From Chloroflexota bacterium (GTDB taxonomy: Bacteria; Chloroflexota; Dehalococcoidia; Lucifugimonadales; UBA3495): a DNA stretch of 50,522 bases. Location of the stretch: the NCBI GenBank assembly GCA_028875655.1, contig JAPPCX010000086.1:1-50522 (forward strand). The letters are read 5' to 3'. Below the pieces are notes generated by a model. The model did no database searches and was not told where the DNA came from. It was given only the letters and a program-made list of their open reading frames with translations. Position numbers and translations under genes: made by a program. Shown here piece by piece: positions 16,004 to 23,958 of this stretch; position 1 is the first letter of the stretch; every line of letters starts with the position of its first letter.

Positions 16004-16030
16004 GTCATTCCCGCGAAAGCGGGAATCCAG
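16004..16030. repeat. REP-like palindrome, identical to the copy at 397
   Basis: The 27-bp unit is base-for-base identical to 397-423. It lies between the CBS gene and the Phd-like antitoxin gene. The identity over 15 kb suggests recent spread or gene conversion. Confidence 0.85.
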
Positions 16031-16130
16031 GAGATGCTGGCGTCAGGGCAAGGCTGAATCCAACCCCCCAATTGACGGGTTCTCAGTTTAGCCATAACAT
16101 TAGTCAAGTTCATTGACTAAGTACAAGCAG

Positions 16131-16391
16131 ATGCTGACGGTGAACGTCCACGAGGCAAAGACCCACCTCTCCCGTCTGCTGGCGCGGGTCGAGGCCGGCG
16201 AGGAGGTGGTCATCGCCCGCAACGGCAAGCCGGTAGCCCGCCTGGTGTCGGTGCGGGAGCAAGGCAAGCGGCAACCCGGCGCCTTCAAGGGCTTGATAAA
16301 AATTGACGATAGCTTCTTCGATCCTCTGCCGGAGGAAGAATTGAAAGCTTGGGAAGGGGCGCAAACCGCGCGGTTGCTGCCTGCAAACTAA
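16131..16391 (+). CDS. Phd/YefM-family antitoxin
   Basis: The 86-residue protein begins MLTVNVHEAKTHLSRLL and continues VEAGEEVVIARNGKPVARLV, the hallmark of Phd/YefM antitoxins that bind operator DNA and neutralise a partner toxin through the C-terminal tail (here a helix ending KAWEGAQTARLL). A TTG at 16113 would add six residues. No PIN or Doc toxin follows on the same strand; the next gene, a RelE-like toxin, is on the opposite strand and has its own upstream partner. It may therefore be an orphan antitoxin. A half copy of the REP-like repeat follows at 16403. Confidence 0.88.
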   Translation: MLTVNVHEAKTHLSRLLARVEAGEEVVIARNGKPVARLVSVREQGKRQPGAFKGLIKIDDSFFDPLPEEELKAWEGAQTARLLPAN

Positions 16392-16421
16392 CACCCCCAC
16401 CCGTCATTCCAGCTTCAGCAG

Positions 16422-16688
16422 TCACGGAAAGTAGCGGTAGATTTCGCCCCGAGGCAGGAAACGGCGTAAGACGGCTGTCTCGCCGTCCATTGTGATGCCC
16501 AGGCGGTAGTCGCCGATCCTGATGCGGTAGTGTTGCCCTTCAGCCCGGAGTCGCCTGACCCCGCTGACCTCGGTAATATCGGCAGCTTCAATCAGTTCCT
16601 GGATTGTCCGGTCCAGCCTCTGCCGAATTTGACCAGAGCCAAGCCGCCTCACGTCCCGGCTAAACTGGCGGCTGGGTTCAACAATCAT
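16422..16688 (-). CDS. RelE/ParE-family toxin
   Basis: The 88-residue protein has the RelE layout: FSRDVRRLGSGQIRQRLDRTI, then VRRLRAEGQHYRIRIGDYRLG, ending VLRRFLPRGEIYRYFP. The motif HYRIRIGDYRLG and the terminal IYRYFP are strong signatures of ribosome-dependent mRNA interferases. Its start overlaps the end of the upstream gene by 11 bases, so that gene is the candidate antitoxin. It faces the Phd-like gene convergently. Confidence 0.9.
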   Translation of the reverse strand: MIVEPSRQFSRDVRRLGSGQIRQRLDRTIQELIEAADITEVSGVRRLRAEGQHYRIRIGDYRLGITMDGETAVLRRFLPRGEIYRYFP

Positions 16689-17136
16689 CGGGCGTGCGCA
16701 GGGTTTCCAACACCTCCGACAGGCTCACCCGGTCATTGATGTCGGCTTCTTCCATTGCGCGCAATAACGCTTGGTCCTCTTCCTCTTCGCTCAAGGTTCC
16801 GTCCCAGAAGAAATCCGCCACCACCGCTGTCTCTTCATTGCTGAGATCGTAGAGGTCATAGACGAGCCAGTCTATTTGCTCTTCCAGCTTGCCGATGTCC
16901 GCCGACGGGTTGGCGCCTTTGGCGGCCAATATCCGGTCAAACACTCGGACCAGCGGGCGCTGCCTCACCTCGCTGAGCTTGGGGATGGTAATGGCCTCCC
17001 CATGAGCCAGGCACCAACGGGCCAGCGTGGAACTTTCAATGGCATTGACGTACTTGGGTTGTACCGCGTCCCCCTTGGGGAACATGATCGGTTCACAGCC
17101 CCGTACCTTTTTGAGGATGCCTAGTTCCGCTGACAT
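16678..17136 (-). CDS. Type IIG enzyme tail fused to RelE-partner antitoxin-like end
   Basis: The 152-residue product starts at ATG 17136. Residues 60-110 (VRVFDRILAAKGANPSADIG then IDWLVYDLYDLSNEE) resemble the C-terminal segment of Eco57I-type restriction-methylation enzymes. The last 45 residues are acidic and end ADINDRVSLSEVLETLRTPDD, an antitoxin-like tail next to the RelE toxin, whose start lies inside this gene. I infer that a remnant of a restriction enzyme has been kept as, or fused to, the toxin's partner. The frame is open further upstream but low-complexity and arginine-rich, so the shorter start is preferred. Confidence 0.6.
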   Translation of the reverse strand: MSAELGILKKVRGCEPIMFPKGDAVQPKYVNAIESSTLARWCLAHGEAITIPKLSEVRQRPLVRVFDRILAAKGANPSADIGKLEEQIDWLVYDLYDLSNEETAVVADFFWDGTLSEEEEDQALLRAMEEADINDRVSLSEVLETLRTPDDC

Positions 17137-17236
17137 GACTGTATGCTCCGCTTGTGTATCCGCCTGGCGCGTCGCCGCAATCGATTCTAGCACAGGGCCG
17201 ACGAGCCGCCCGCCCGCCCGCGTGCTGTCCACGGGA

Positions 17237-17632
17237 TTACACCAAGCTCGACTGCGCCCCCTGCCCGCGCCTCCGCCGCGGCGCCTGCCGGAACGTCGCC
17301 GGCGCTCCGCCGCGCGGATACGCCACGCTCGCGCCGCCGAGCAACTCGTCAATCGTCAGAATCTGCACGCGCGGATGCTGCTGGTCGGGAAAGTGCTCCG
17401 GCGTGTAGATGCCGGCGGACAGCGCCTCCTGCCGCATCGGTTCCGTGGGCGGCTTTAGCGTGATGAACACGCCGATCTCCGCCTTTTCCCGCTCCATGTC
17501 GCCCTTCAGCGTGGCGATCATTCCCCGGTTCACGTGGCCGCTCTTCACCTGCACGATGATCCGCTTGGCCCGGCCGCTGTTGTCGTCGAAGAAGTTGATG
17601 TAGCCGACCACAGCCCCCTCCGCGTCCTTTGT
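17237..17632 (-). pseudogene. Remnant of a DNA methyltransferase C-terminal restriction-like domain
   Basis: The minus frame reads VVGYINFFDDNSGRAKRIIV, then VQVKSGHVNRGMIATLKGDM and EREKAEIGVFITLKPPTEPM, ending near VQILTIDELL. This matches the Mrr/PD-(D/E)XK-like tail found on some site-specific DNA methyltransferases, where a conserved strand carries QVKSG. The methyltransferase body is missing: upstream of about 17632 the sequence belongs to an unrelated fragment on the other strand. A stop at 17237 is intact. It is a decayed restriction-modification gene, probably inactive. Confidence 0.7.
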
Positions 17633-17839
17633 TTCAGGTTTGCCTACATCGGCTGGCAAACCGGCGGCAATCGCTTGCTCAAGTATCACAACCTCCACGC
17701 CGACCCCGACGATTACATACACCGCGTGTACAACCCGGCTACCGGCAAACAGATACTCTACGAACGGTTGCAACGCTACCAGTTCCCTACCTTTTCCGAA
17801 GTGCTGGACGAGCTGGAATACCTGGCCCAAAGTCTCTAA
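17629..17839 (+). pseudogene. C-terminal fragment of a small protein, possibly DUF6516-like
   Basis: From about 17629 the plus frame reads FRFAYIGWQTGGNRLLKYHN, then DPDDYIHRVYNPATGKQILY, and ends TFSEVLDELEYLAQSL before the stop at 17839. The beta-strand pattern and HRVY...SEVLDELE ending resemble the DUF6516-type toxin-like proteins, but I am not certain. No start codon or N-terminus precedes it; it abuts the methyltransferase remnant. I read it as a gene fragment brought next to another fragment by deletion. Confidence 0.5.
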
Positions 17840-17950
17840 CCCCGCCGCAACGCGCTGGCGGCAGTCGTCCTTGCCGCCGCAACCGGCCCCTGCTAAACTG
17901 CGGCCATCACACTTATCCTATTCGCGTTTCCCAGCAAAGGAGCCGCCGTT

Positions 17951-19213
17951 ATGCTGATTGGCCATTTCACCGAACAGCCCTGGCAGGATGAAAACTCCGG
18001 CCTCATGGGCACCCAGAGCACCGACCTGGGCATCTCCAACTCCCACTACCGCCCCGAAATCGGCACCCAGCTCTACAACCGTTACCTGGACGAAAAAGTC
18101 TATGCCGAGCAGATGGGCTTCGACGCCGTGATGCTCAACGAGCACCACTCTACGCCCTTCTGTATGCAGGGCGTAACCAACGTCGGCGCGTCCATCCTGG
18201 CCCGCATCACCGAAAAGGTGAAGATCATCATCCTGGGCAACGTCCTGCCCATCTGGGACGACCCCCTGTGGCTCGCCGAGCAGTTGTCCATGATCGACAT
18301 GATCTCCCACGGCCGCCTGGTGTCTGGTTTCGTGCGCGGCGGCGGACGCGAAAGCTGGTCCCACAACTCTCCGCCCAACTTCAACCGCGAGCGGTTCGAG
18401 GAAGCCCACGACCTCATCATCAAGGCCTGGACCGAGCCCGGCCCCTGGCGCTGGGAGGGCAAGCACTTCCACTATCGCTACGTCAACCCTTGGGCCAAGC
18501 CCTTGCAGGAACCCCATCCGCAAATCTGGATTCCGTCCACCGTGTCCGTCGAGACCGTCAAGTGGTGCGCCGAGCATCGCTACCCGCTGGTCCTGCTCGC
18601 CACCCGGCTCGAGCCCACCCGCGAAGCTTTCCAGCTCTACCACGACACCGCCGCCGAGCACGGCTACGAGTCCGGCACCCAGAACGTCGCCTACCTGTGG
18701 AAAGTCCACGTTGACGAGACCGAGGAACTGGCCGAGGAAGTCGGACGCAAGTACCTCTCCGGTGTCAGCAACCCGTTCCTGGCCGGCAACGAGGGCGGCA
18801 TCAACCCCGCCATCATGAACCTCCCGGGTCACACGTCGCGCACGTCCCGCCGCCTGTCCGCCGCCGCCTTCGGTCCCGCCGGACGCTTCGGCACCAACCG
18901 CCGGCCCTTCGAGGACCAGGTCGCCGACAGCACCATCATCACCGGCACCCCCAAGACCGTCATCCCCAAGATCCGCGAGGTGCTGGAATACCTGCGCCCC
19001 GGCTCCGTCTTCTTCTGGGACGGCGACGGCGCAATGACCCACGAGGACCAGATGCGCAGCCTGCGGCTCATGGGCGAGGAAGTCATCCCCGCCGTCCGCG
19101 AAATGGGCAAAGAGCTGGAACTCTACTCCCCCTTCGAGGTGGACGCCCGCACCAACCAACCCATCGTGAACAGCGCCACCGCCGCGGAGACCGCAACAAC
19201 AACGGCGGATTAG
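17951..19213 (+). CDS. Luciferase-like flavin-dependent monooxygenase
   Basis: The 420-residue protein belongs to the bacterial luciferase-like (LLM) superfamily, which uses reduced FMN or F420. The TIM-barrel markers are YAEQMGFDAVMLNEHHSTPF near residue 52, ILGNVLPIWDDPLWLAEQLS near residue 95, and DMISHGRLVSGFVRGGGRES. The NEHH motif and the GRLxxGxGRG-like loop bind flavin phosphate. It is longer than the usual 340-380 residues because of an insert around residues 285-320 (NLPGHTSRTSRRLS). ATG 17951 follows AAAGGAG. FMN-dependent LLM paralogues are abundant in SAR202-type Chloroflexota; they could oxidise recalcitrant organic or sulfonated compounds. The substrate is unknown. Confidence 0.9.
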   Translation: MLIGHFTEQPWQDENSGLMGTQSTDLGISNSHYRPEIGTQLYNRYLDEKVYAEQMGFDAVMLNEHHSTPFCMQGVTNVGASILARITEKVKIIILGNVLPIWDDPLWLAEQLSMIDMISHGRLVSGFVRGGGRESWSHNSPPNFNRERFEEAHDLIIKAWTEPGPWRWEGKHFHYRYVNPWAKPLQEPHPQIWIPSTVSVETVKWCAEHRYPLVLLATRLEPTREAFQLYHDTAAEHGYESGTQNVAYLWKVHVDETEELAEEVGRKYLSGVSNPFLAGNEGGINPAIMNLPGHTSRTSRRLSAAAFGPAGRFGTNRRPFEDQVADSTIITGTPKTVIPKIREVLEYLRPGSVFFWDGDGAMTHEDQMRSLRLMGEEVIPAVREMGKELELYSPFEVDARTNQPIVNSATAAETATTTAD

Positions 19214-19281
19214 CGCTTTGCAGTCAACAGAGCGCGCGGGGTTGCAGAGCTCAAAGCTTCGTAGCCCTGCGTGATGTTCTT

Positions 19282-19587
19282 GTGCGGTATCAGTTACAAA
19301 CGGAAGCCCCGTTCGATTCTTGGTATTATGGTCTGGACGGTTCTATACGCCGTAGAATAGCTGCCACTCTTGACCGTATGGCGTCGGGAAATCTGGGAGA
19401 TTACAGGCCGCTCCGAAACGCGCCCGGCATCTACGAGCGTCGGCTGACTTTCGGTGGAGGGATCCGCATCTACTTCGCCTGGGATGGACCGACCCTGATC
19501 ATTCTGCTAGGAGCCGGAAACAAGTCCAGTCAGTTGCAGGACATCTCAGCAGCAAGGTCAACGTGGGAGAGTTATAATGCCGTTTGA
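19282..19587 (+). CDS. RelE/HigB-like addiction-module toxin
   Basis: The 101-residue protein follows the HigB (Gp49-like) pattern: FDSWYYGLDGSIRRRIAATL, then GNLGDYRPLRNAPGIYERRL, and GIRIYFAWDGPTLIILLGAG with a GNKSSQ turn. This family cleaves mRNA at the ribosome and is normally paired with an HTH antitoxin downstream. GTG 19282 is the start. Downstream are two tandem small genes that match only the N-terminal half of such antitoxins. The local sequence is less GC-rich than the monooxygenase gene before it. Confidence 0.88.
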   Translation: MRYQLQTEAPFDSWYYGLDGSIRRRIAATLDRMASGNLGDYRPLRNAPGIYERRLTFGGGIRIYFAWDGPTLIILLGAGNKSSQLQDISAARSTWESYNAV

Positions 19588-19609
19588 TTGGCTTTGCGGG
19601 AGGTGAACT

Positions 19610-19834
19610 ATGGCGCGTGATTTTCGCGAACTTATTCGAGAGGATATACGCAATAACCCTGACTTCGCCGCTGGCTTGTACCAGGACTGTATCGACCTGT
19701 TGCAATCCGATGATAGCGAAGACCGGGACACAGGCGAGTCCATGCTGCGTAACTACTTCGGCGCAGACGCATTGCGCGCGGCGCGGCTGCAAGCCGACAC
19801 CCCTGTCGAACCGGCGAGCAACGCCGCCAACTAG
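19610..19834 (+). CDS. HTH-less antitoxin-like protein, copy 1
   Basis: The 74-residue protein begins MARDFRELIREDIRNNPDFA and continues AGLYQDCIDLLQSDDSEDRD, ending soon after LRNYF. This resembles the N-terminal half of COG3636-type addiction-module antidotes (xRDFRExIxxRxxxDPxFxxxLLxExIExLLxGDxxTGKxxLRDY). The C-terminal helix-turn-helix that should follow is replaced by a short alanine-rich tail. GGGAGG precedes the ATG. It lies 22 bases after the toxin gene and is probably co-expressed. The neighbouring copy at 19848 is a clear paralogue. Confidence 0.75.
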   Translation: MARDFRELIREDIRNNPDFAAGLYQDCIDLLQSDDSEDRDTGESMLRNYFGADALRAARLQADTPVEPASNAAN

Positions 19835-19847
19835 CAGGAAGCAAATC

Positions 19848-20081
19848 ATGGCACGAGATTTTCATGAACTCGTCCGCGAGCGTATGAATAGGGAGCCCGA
19901 GTTTGCCGCAGGGCTGTACCAGGACTGCATCGACCTGTTGCAATCTGAAGATGACGAAGATCGGGCTGTGGCCGAGGAAACCCTCGCCAACTACTTCGAC
20001 CACGAACAGGCGCGCGCGGCCCGCCGGCTCGCTGCCAACGCAGCCGAAACCACGGAACCGGCCGCCAACACCGCCAACTGA
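19848..20081 (+). CDS. HTH-less antitoxin-like protein, copy 2
   Basis: The 77-residue paralogue begins MARDFHELVRERMNREPEFA, followed by AGLYQDCIDLLQSEDDEDRA, nearly identical to copy 1 over the core, with a longer alanine/threonine-rich tail ending PAANTAN. AGGAAG precedes the ATG. Retention of both frames with mostly conservative differences suggests both are used. With no DNA-binding domain they could neutralise the HigB-like toxin without repressing the operon, or they could have another role. Confidence 0.75.
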   Translation: MARDFHELVRERMNREPEFAAGLYQDCIDLLQSEDDEDRAVAEETLANYFDHEQARAARRLAANAAETTEPAANTAN

Positions 20082-20107
20082 TCTCGTCCCACTCGCAGAC
20101 GTTCGTA

Positions 20108-20130
20108 GGGGCGGGCCTTGTGCCCGCCCC
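20108..20130. repeat. Hairpin GGGGCGGGC/GCCCGCCCC
   Basis: Nine-bp arms flank the loop CTTGT, preceded by GTA as in the palindromes inside the terminase gene (1902, 1992). It lies between the antitoxin-like pair and the restriction enzyme gene. It may slow RNA polymerase or RNases but lacks a T-tract. Confidence 0.65.
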
Positions 20131-20204
20131 GTTCCTTTCCCTGTCCGGCGCCGGGCGACACAAACTCCTTGTCATCGGCTCGGCAATGGGCGTAGGATAT
20201 ACCC

Positions 20205-22994
20205 ATGACGCCCGAACATTTCATCGCAACGTGGGAAAACACCACCCTGAACGAGGAGCAGGGCGCGCAGTCCTGGTTCAACGACCTCTGCGACCTCATC
20301 GGCCATCCCAAGCCCCTGGGTGAGCTTAACGGCCTGACCTACGCCTTCGAGCATCGCGTCGAAACCGGCAAGGCCGATGCCTACTACGAAAATCATTTCG
20401 GCTGGGAGTTCAAGACCCACGAGGGACAGCTGGACGATGCCATGCGCCAGGTGCTCGGCTATTCCATGTACCTGAAAACGCCGCCGCTGCTGGTGGTGTC
20501 CGCCTTCAACGTCATCCGCATCCGCACCAACTTCCCCGGCATGGAAAGCGTCCAGCGTGAAATCCGCATCGCCGACCTGGTGGAACCGGAATCCCTGGCC
20601 GTCGTCAAGCGGATTTTCACCGACCCTGACTGGTTCAACACCGGCAAGAGCCGCGACGACGTCACCAAAGAAACCGCCGCCCTGTTCCAGGCCGTCAGCA
20701 ACGACATGGCCGGTTCCGGCTACGGTCATCACGAACTGGCGCAGTACCTCAACCAGATCATATTCTGCCTGTACGCCGAGGACGCCGGCCTGTTGCCCGA
20801 CGGCGCGTTCACCGGGCTGGTGGTGAACCAGCGGCGGGAACCGGAGCGATTCCGCCGGGGCGCGCAGACGCTGTTCGCCGAAATGAATCACGGCGGCCTG
20901 TTCGGCCCGCAGACTATTGAGCATTTCAACGGCGAACTGTTCGCCCACGTTCCCGACGTGACGCTGAACACCGCCGCGCTGGAACGCCTGTCGGAAGCCG
21001 CGGCCAGGAACTGGAGCAACATCGAGCCGTCCATATTCGGCACACTGTTCGAGCGCGCGTTGGGTCTCACCGAGGAACGCGCCCCGCTGGGCGCGCACTA
21101 CACCAGCGAGGCAGATATCCGGCGAGTAGTCGAGCCGGTGATTCTGGACGACCTGCAACGCGAATGGTCGGCCGTCCGGGCGGAACTGGCGGGAGTAGAA
21201 TCGCCAGAATCAGGATTCCCAGGATTACAGGATTTGCGGGATTACGGCCCACAATCCTGGCAATCCTGTAATCCGCTAAATCCTGATTCTGACAATTCCC
21301 GCGCCAGTCAACGCCTCGAGGATTTCCGCCGTCGGCTGGCGTCGGTGACCGTCCTTGACCCCGCCTGCGGCAGCGGCAACTTCCTGTACGTAACCCTCAA
21401 GGCGTTGCTCGACCTGGAGCGGCAGGCCATCGACTATCAGGTCGGACTTGACCGCCGGCCCGGCCCGCCGCTGGTGAACCCTGCCCAGATGATGGGCCTG
21501 GAGATCAACGAGTACGCGGCGCAACTGGCCAAAACCGCCCTGTGGATTGGCTATATCCAGTGGCATCAGACCAACGGCTTCGCCTATACCAACCGCCCCA
21601 TACTGGACAACATCCACGGCGTTGAATGTCGGGACGCCGCCATCACTCTCAACGACGCCGGCGAAAATGCGATCAAAGCGCACTGGCCCGATGCCGACTA
21701 CATCATCGGCAACCCGCCGTTCCTGGGCGCAAAGGATATGCTCACCGAGCTGGGCGGCGAATACACCACCCGGCTGCGCCGGACCTACGCCAGCGAACTG
21801 GACGGCGCGGTTGACCTGTGCTGCTACTGGTTTGAGCAGGCCCGGGCGCAGATTGCATCGGGCAAGGCCAGGCGCGCCGGCCTGCTCGCCACCCAGGCGA
21901 TACGCTTCAGCAGCAACCGCCGGACGTTGGAGCGCATCAAGGAATCCGGCGACATCTTCGCCGCCTACGACGATCTGCAATGGAAACCGGAGGAACCCGG
22001 CTCCGCCGCCGTCCACGTCTCCATCGTTTGCTTTGACGACGGCAGCGAAACCACGAAAACCCTCAACGGCAACCCCGCCACCGACATCGACACCCGCCTC
22101 ACCGACGCCGTGCATCTCGACCGGGCGCAACTTCTCCCGCAGAACGCTGGCATCTGTTTCAAAGGGCCAGATAAGGGCGGCCCATTTGATCTAACGTCGC
22201 AGGACGCCGCAAGAATGCTGGCTGATGGCAACCCTAACGGCAAGCCCAACAGCGACGTGGTGAAACGTTACGTGATCGGCAGAGACTTGAACGGCAAACC
22301 ACAAGAGCGTTGGTTAATTGACTTTGGCGCAATGCCGGAACCTGACGCACAACTGTACAGTTTGCCGTACCAACACTGCCTGCAAGTAGTTAAGCCTACC
22401 AGAGCAAAGAACCGTGATAAACGTCTCCAAGAACGATGGTGGCAACATCGTAGAAGTGGTGATGATGTCAAAGGAGCCATTGCGTCGTTAACCCGTTACA
22501 TTGTCACTTGTCAGGTTTCCAAACATCGCTGCTTTCAGTACATAGATGCAAACACTCTACCGGACAGCACGATAGTTGCCTTTTGCCGTGAGGATGATTA
22601 CTTGCTTGGGATACTAGAAAACCGCATCCACAAGGTATGGACTGCCGCCATTGGCACGCAGTTGCGGGAAAAGGAATCGGGCCGGCGTTACATCATCAGC
22701 GAGTGCTTCGAGAAATTCCCCTTCCCGACACCAACGGAGTCCCAGCGCGAAGCGGTAGCCCAGGCCGCGCGGACGCTGGACGAGCAGCGGCGCAACGTCT
22801 GCCGCCCCAACGGAACCTATCGCCGCTCCATGACCGCCCTCTACAACGAAAACCCGCCCTGGCTGCAAACCGCCCACGCCGACCTTGATGCCGCGGTTGC
22901 CGACGCCTACGGCTGGCCGGCAGACTTGGCGGACGACGAAATACTGCGCCGCCTGGTGCGCCTGAACCTGAGCGGCGAGGCGGGGATGCCGTGA
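20205..22994 (+). CDS. MmeI-like type IIG restriction-modification enzyme
   Basis: The 929-residue protein has the MmeI-family plan and length. The N-terminal nuclease domain carries the PD-(D/E)XK-like element FGWEFKTHEG near residue 67. A helical linker holds YLNQIIFCLYAEDAGLL. The methyltransferase domain has the SAM-binding motif VLDPACGSGNF near residue 383 and the adenine-binding NPPF in DYIIGNPPFLG near residue 500. The target recognition domain follows at about 650-850. One chain would methylate and cut DNA. Residues 334-363 derive from an inserted inverted repeat and are foreign to the family. The recognition segment (about 22190-22640) is distinctly less GC-rich than the rest. ATG 20205 has only a weak ribosome binding site. 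Confidence 0.9.
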   Translation: MTPEHFIATWENTTLNEEQGAQSWFNDLCDLIGHPKPLGELNGLTYAFEHRVETGKADAYYENHFGWEFKTHEGQLDDAMRQVLGYSMYLKTPPLLVVSAFNVIRIRTNFPGMESVQREIRIADLVEPESLAVVKRIFTDPDWFNTGKSRDDVTKETAALFQAVSNDMAGSGYGHHELAQYLNQIIFCLYAEDAGLLPDGAFTGLVVNQRREPERFRRGAQTLFAEMNHGGLFGPQTIEHFNGELFAHVPDVTLNTAALERLSEAAARNWSNIEPSIFGTLFERALGLTEERAPLGAHYTSEADIRRVVEPVILDDLQREWSAVRAELAGVESPESGFPGLQDLRDYGPQSWQSCNPLNPDSDNSRASQRLEDFRRRLASVTVLDPACGSGNFLYVTLKALLDLERQAIDYQVGLDRRPGPPLVNPAQMMGLEINEYAAQLAKTALWIGYIQWHQTNGFAYTNRPILDNIHGVECRDAAITLNDAGENAIKAHWPDADYIIGNPPFLGAKDMLTELGGEYTTRLRRTYASELDGAVDLCCYWFEQARAQIASGKARRAGLLATQAIRFSSNRRTLERIKESGDIFAAYDDLQWKPEEPGSAAVHVSIVCFDDGSETTKTLNGNPATDIDTRLTDAVHLDRAQLLPQNAGICFKGPDKGGPFDLTSQDAARMLADGNPNGKPNSDVVKRYVIGRDLNGKPQERWLIDFGAMPEPDAQLYSLPYQHCLQVVKPTRAKNRDKRLQERWWQHRRSGDDVKGAIASLTRYIVTCQVSKHRCFQYIDANTLPDSTIVAFCREDDYLLGILENRIHKVWTAAIGTQLREKESGRRYIISECFEKFPFPTPTESQREAVAQAARTLDEQRRNVCRPNGTYRRSMTALYNENPPWLQTAHADLDAAVADAYGWPADLADDEILRRLVRLNLSGEAGMP
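21203..21293. repeat. CAGAATCAGGATT inverted repeat inside the MmeI-like gene
   Basis: Perfect 13-bp arms CAGAATCAGGATT and AATCCTGATTCTG enclose GGATT/AATCC units, as in the element at 2537-2643. The right flank GACAAT is also shared. The insertion keeps the reading frame and has no stop in the frame used. It falls just before methyltransferase motif I. Confidence 0.85.
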
Positions 22995-23103
22995 AGGGTT
23001 ATTCTTGCACGGACGGAATGGTGGTTCGCTGGCAGTGACGCATACATTCTTGCCGGCGCGGTTTGCGCCACTTGTATAATGATGTTATGGCAACCCGCAC
23101 TTT

Positions 23104-23223
23104 GTGGAATGCACCGGCTGGGGCGGCAGCTACGAAGTGTACGGCCCCGAATACGGCGAGCATTACGCAAACGCCTACGACGCCTTCTGGCGCGCCGAAA
23201 TGGAAACCCAATTGCTTTCCTGA
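23104..23223 (+). pseudogene. Possible gene fragment, 39 codons
   Basis: From GTG 23104 the frame reads MECTGWGGSYEVYGPEYGEH then YANAYDAFWRAEME to the stop at 23223. The composition is protein-like and the frame continues open for a few codons upstream, but there is no good start or ribosome binding site. A TATAAT lies at 23074-23079. I do not recognise the family; it could be the tail of a lost gene beside the restriction enzyme. It converges on hisA. Confidence 0.35.
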
Positions 23224-23237
23224 CTGTTTGGCTCCAA

Positions 23238-23954
23238 CTACCCCACCGCCGCCACCGCCTCCTCTATCGTAATATCCCCCGTATAAAGCGCCCGCCCAAT
23301 AATCGCCGCCTCCGCCCCCGTAGGAACCAGCCGCGCCACGTGCTCCGCCGCGCCCACTCCGCCGGCCGACAGGACGGCCAAGCCGCTGTCCCGCGCCAGC
23401 GCCGCCGTAGCCTCGTAGTTCGGTTCCTCCAGCGTGCCGTCCCTGGAGATGTCGGTGTACAGCAGTCGGATCACACCCAGGTCGGCCATGCGTCTCGCCA
23501 GTTCCGTCGCGGTGATCTCCGACGTTTCCGTCCAGCCGCGGATGGCCACCAGGCCATCCCGCGCATCCAGCGCCACCACCACCCGCTCGCTGCCGAACCG
23601 ACGGCACAGTTCCTCCACCAGCTCAGGATTCGAGACGGCGGCGGTTCCCACCACCACGCGGGCCGCGCCGGCGTCGAACAGGCCGGCCGCCGTGTCCGCG
23701 CTGCGGATGCCGCCGCCCACCTGCACCGGGATGGTGAGGGTGCGGGTAATGGCGGTGATGGCCGCCAGGTTGGCGGGGTTGCCGGAGTGCGCGCCGTCTA
23801 AGTCAACGATATGCAGACGCTGGCCGCCCTCGGCCTGCCAGCGTTCCGCGACGCCCAGCGGGTCATCGGAGAACACCGTCTCCTGCTCGTAGTCGCCCTG
23901 GTACAGGCGGACGCAGTTGCCGCCCCGCAGGTCAATCGCCGGTATTATTTCCAT
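23238..23954 (-). CDS. hisA: Phosphoribosyl-ProFAR isomerase HisA
   Basis: The 238-residue (beta/alpha)8 barrel catalyses the Amadori rearrangement of ProFAR to PRFAR in histidine biosynthesis. The general base lies in MEIIPAIDLRGG (Asp8) and the general acid in VVVALDARDG (near residue 130). Phosphate-binding glycines occur in VQVGGGIRS and SAGGVG. Length and motifs are complete, so it should be functional. It is the last gene of a five-gene minus-strand run with a 4-base gap to the aspartyl protease gene upstream. hisF is not in the window. Confidence 0.96.
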   Translation of the reverse strand: MEIIPAIDLRGGNCVRLYQGDYEQETVFSDDPLGVAERWQAEGGQRLHIVDLDGAHSGNPANLAAITAITRTLTIPVQVGGGIRSADTAAGLFDAGAARVVVGTAAVSNPELVEELCRRFGSERVVVALDARDGLVAIRGWTETSEITATELARRMADLGVIRLLYTDISRDGTLEEPNYEATAALARDSGLAVLSAGGVGAAEHVARLVPTGAEAAIIGRALYTGDITIEEAVAAVG

Positions 23955-23958
23955 GGGT

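Noticed and set aside
16131-16688. Phd-like antitoxin and RelE-like toxin as one module
   Set aside because: They are convergent on opposite strands, while the RelE gene overlaps its own upstream partner, so a joint operon is not supported.
17918-19159. 413-codon open frame antisense to the luciferase-like gene
   Set aside because: Shadow of a strong coding region; no motifs, and the start lies within the coding gene.
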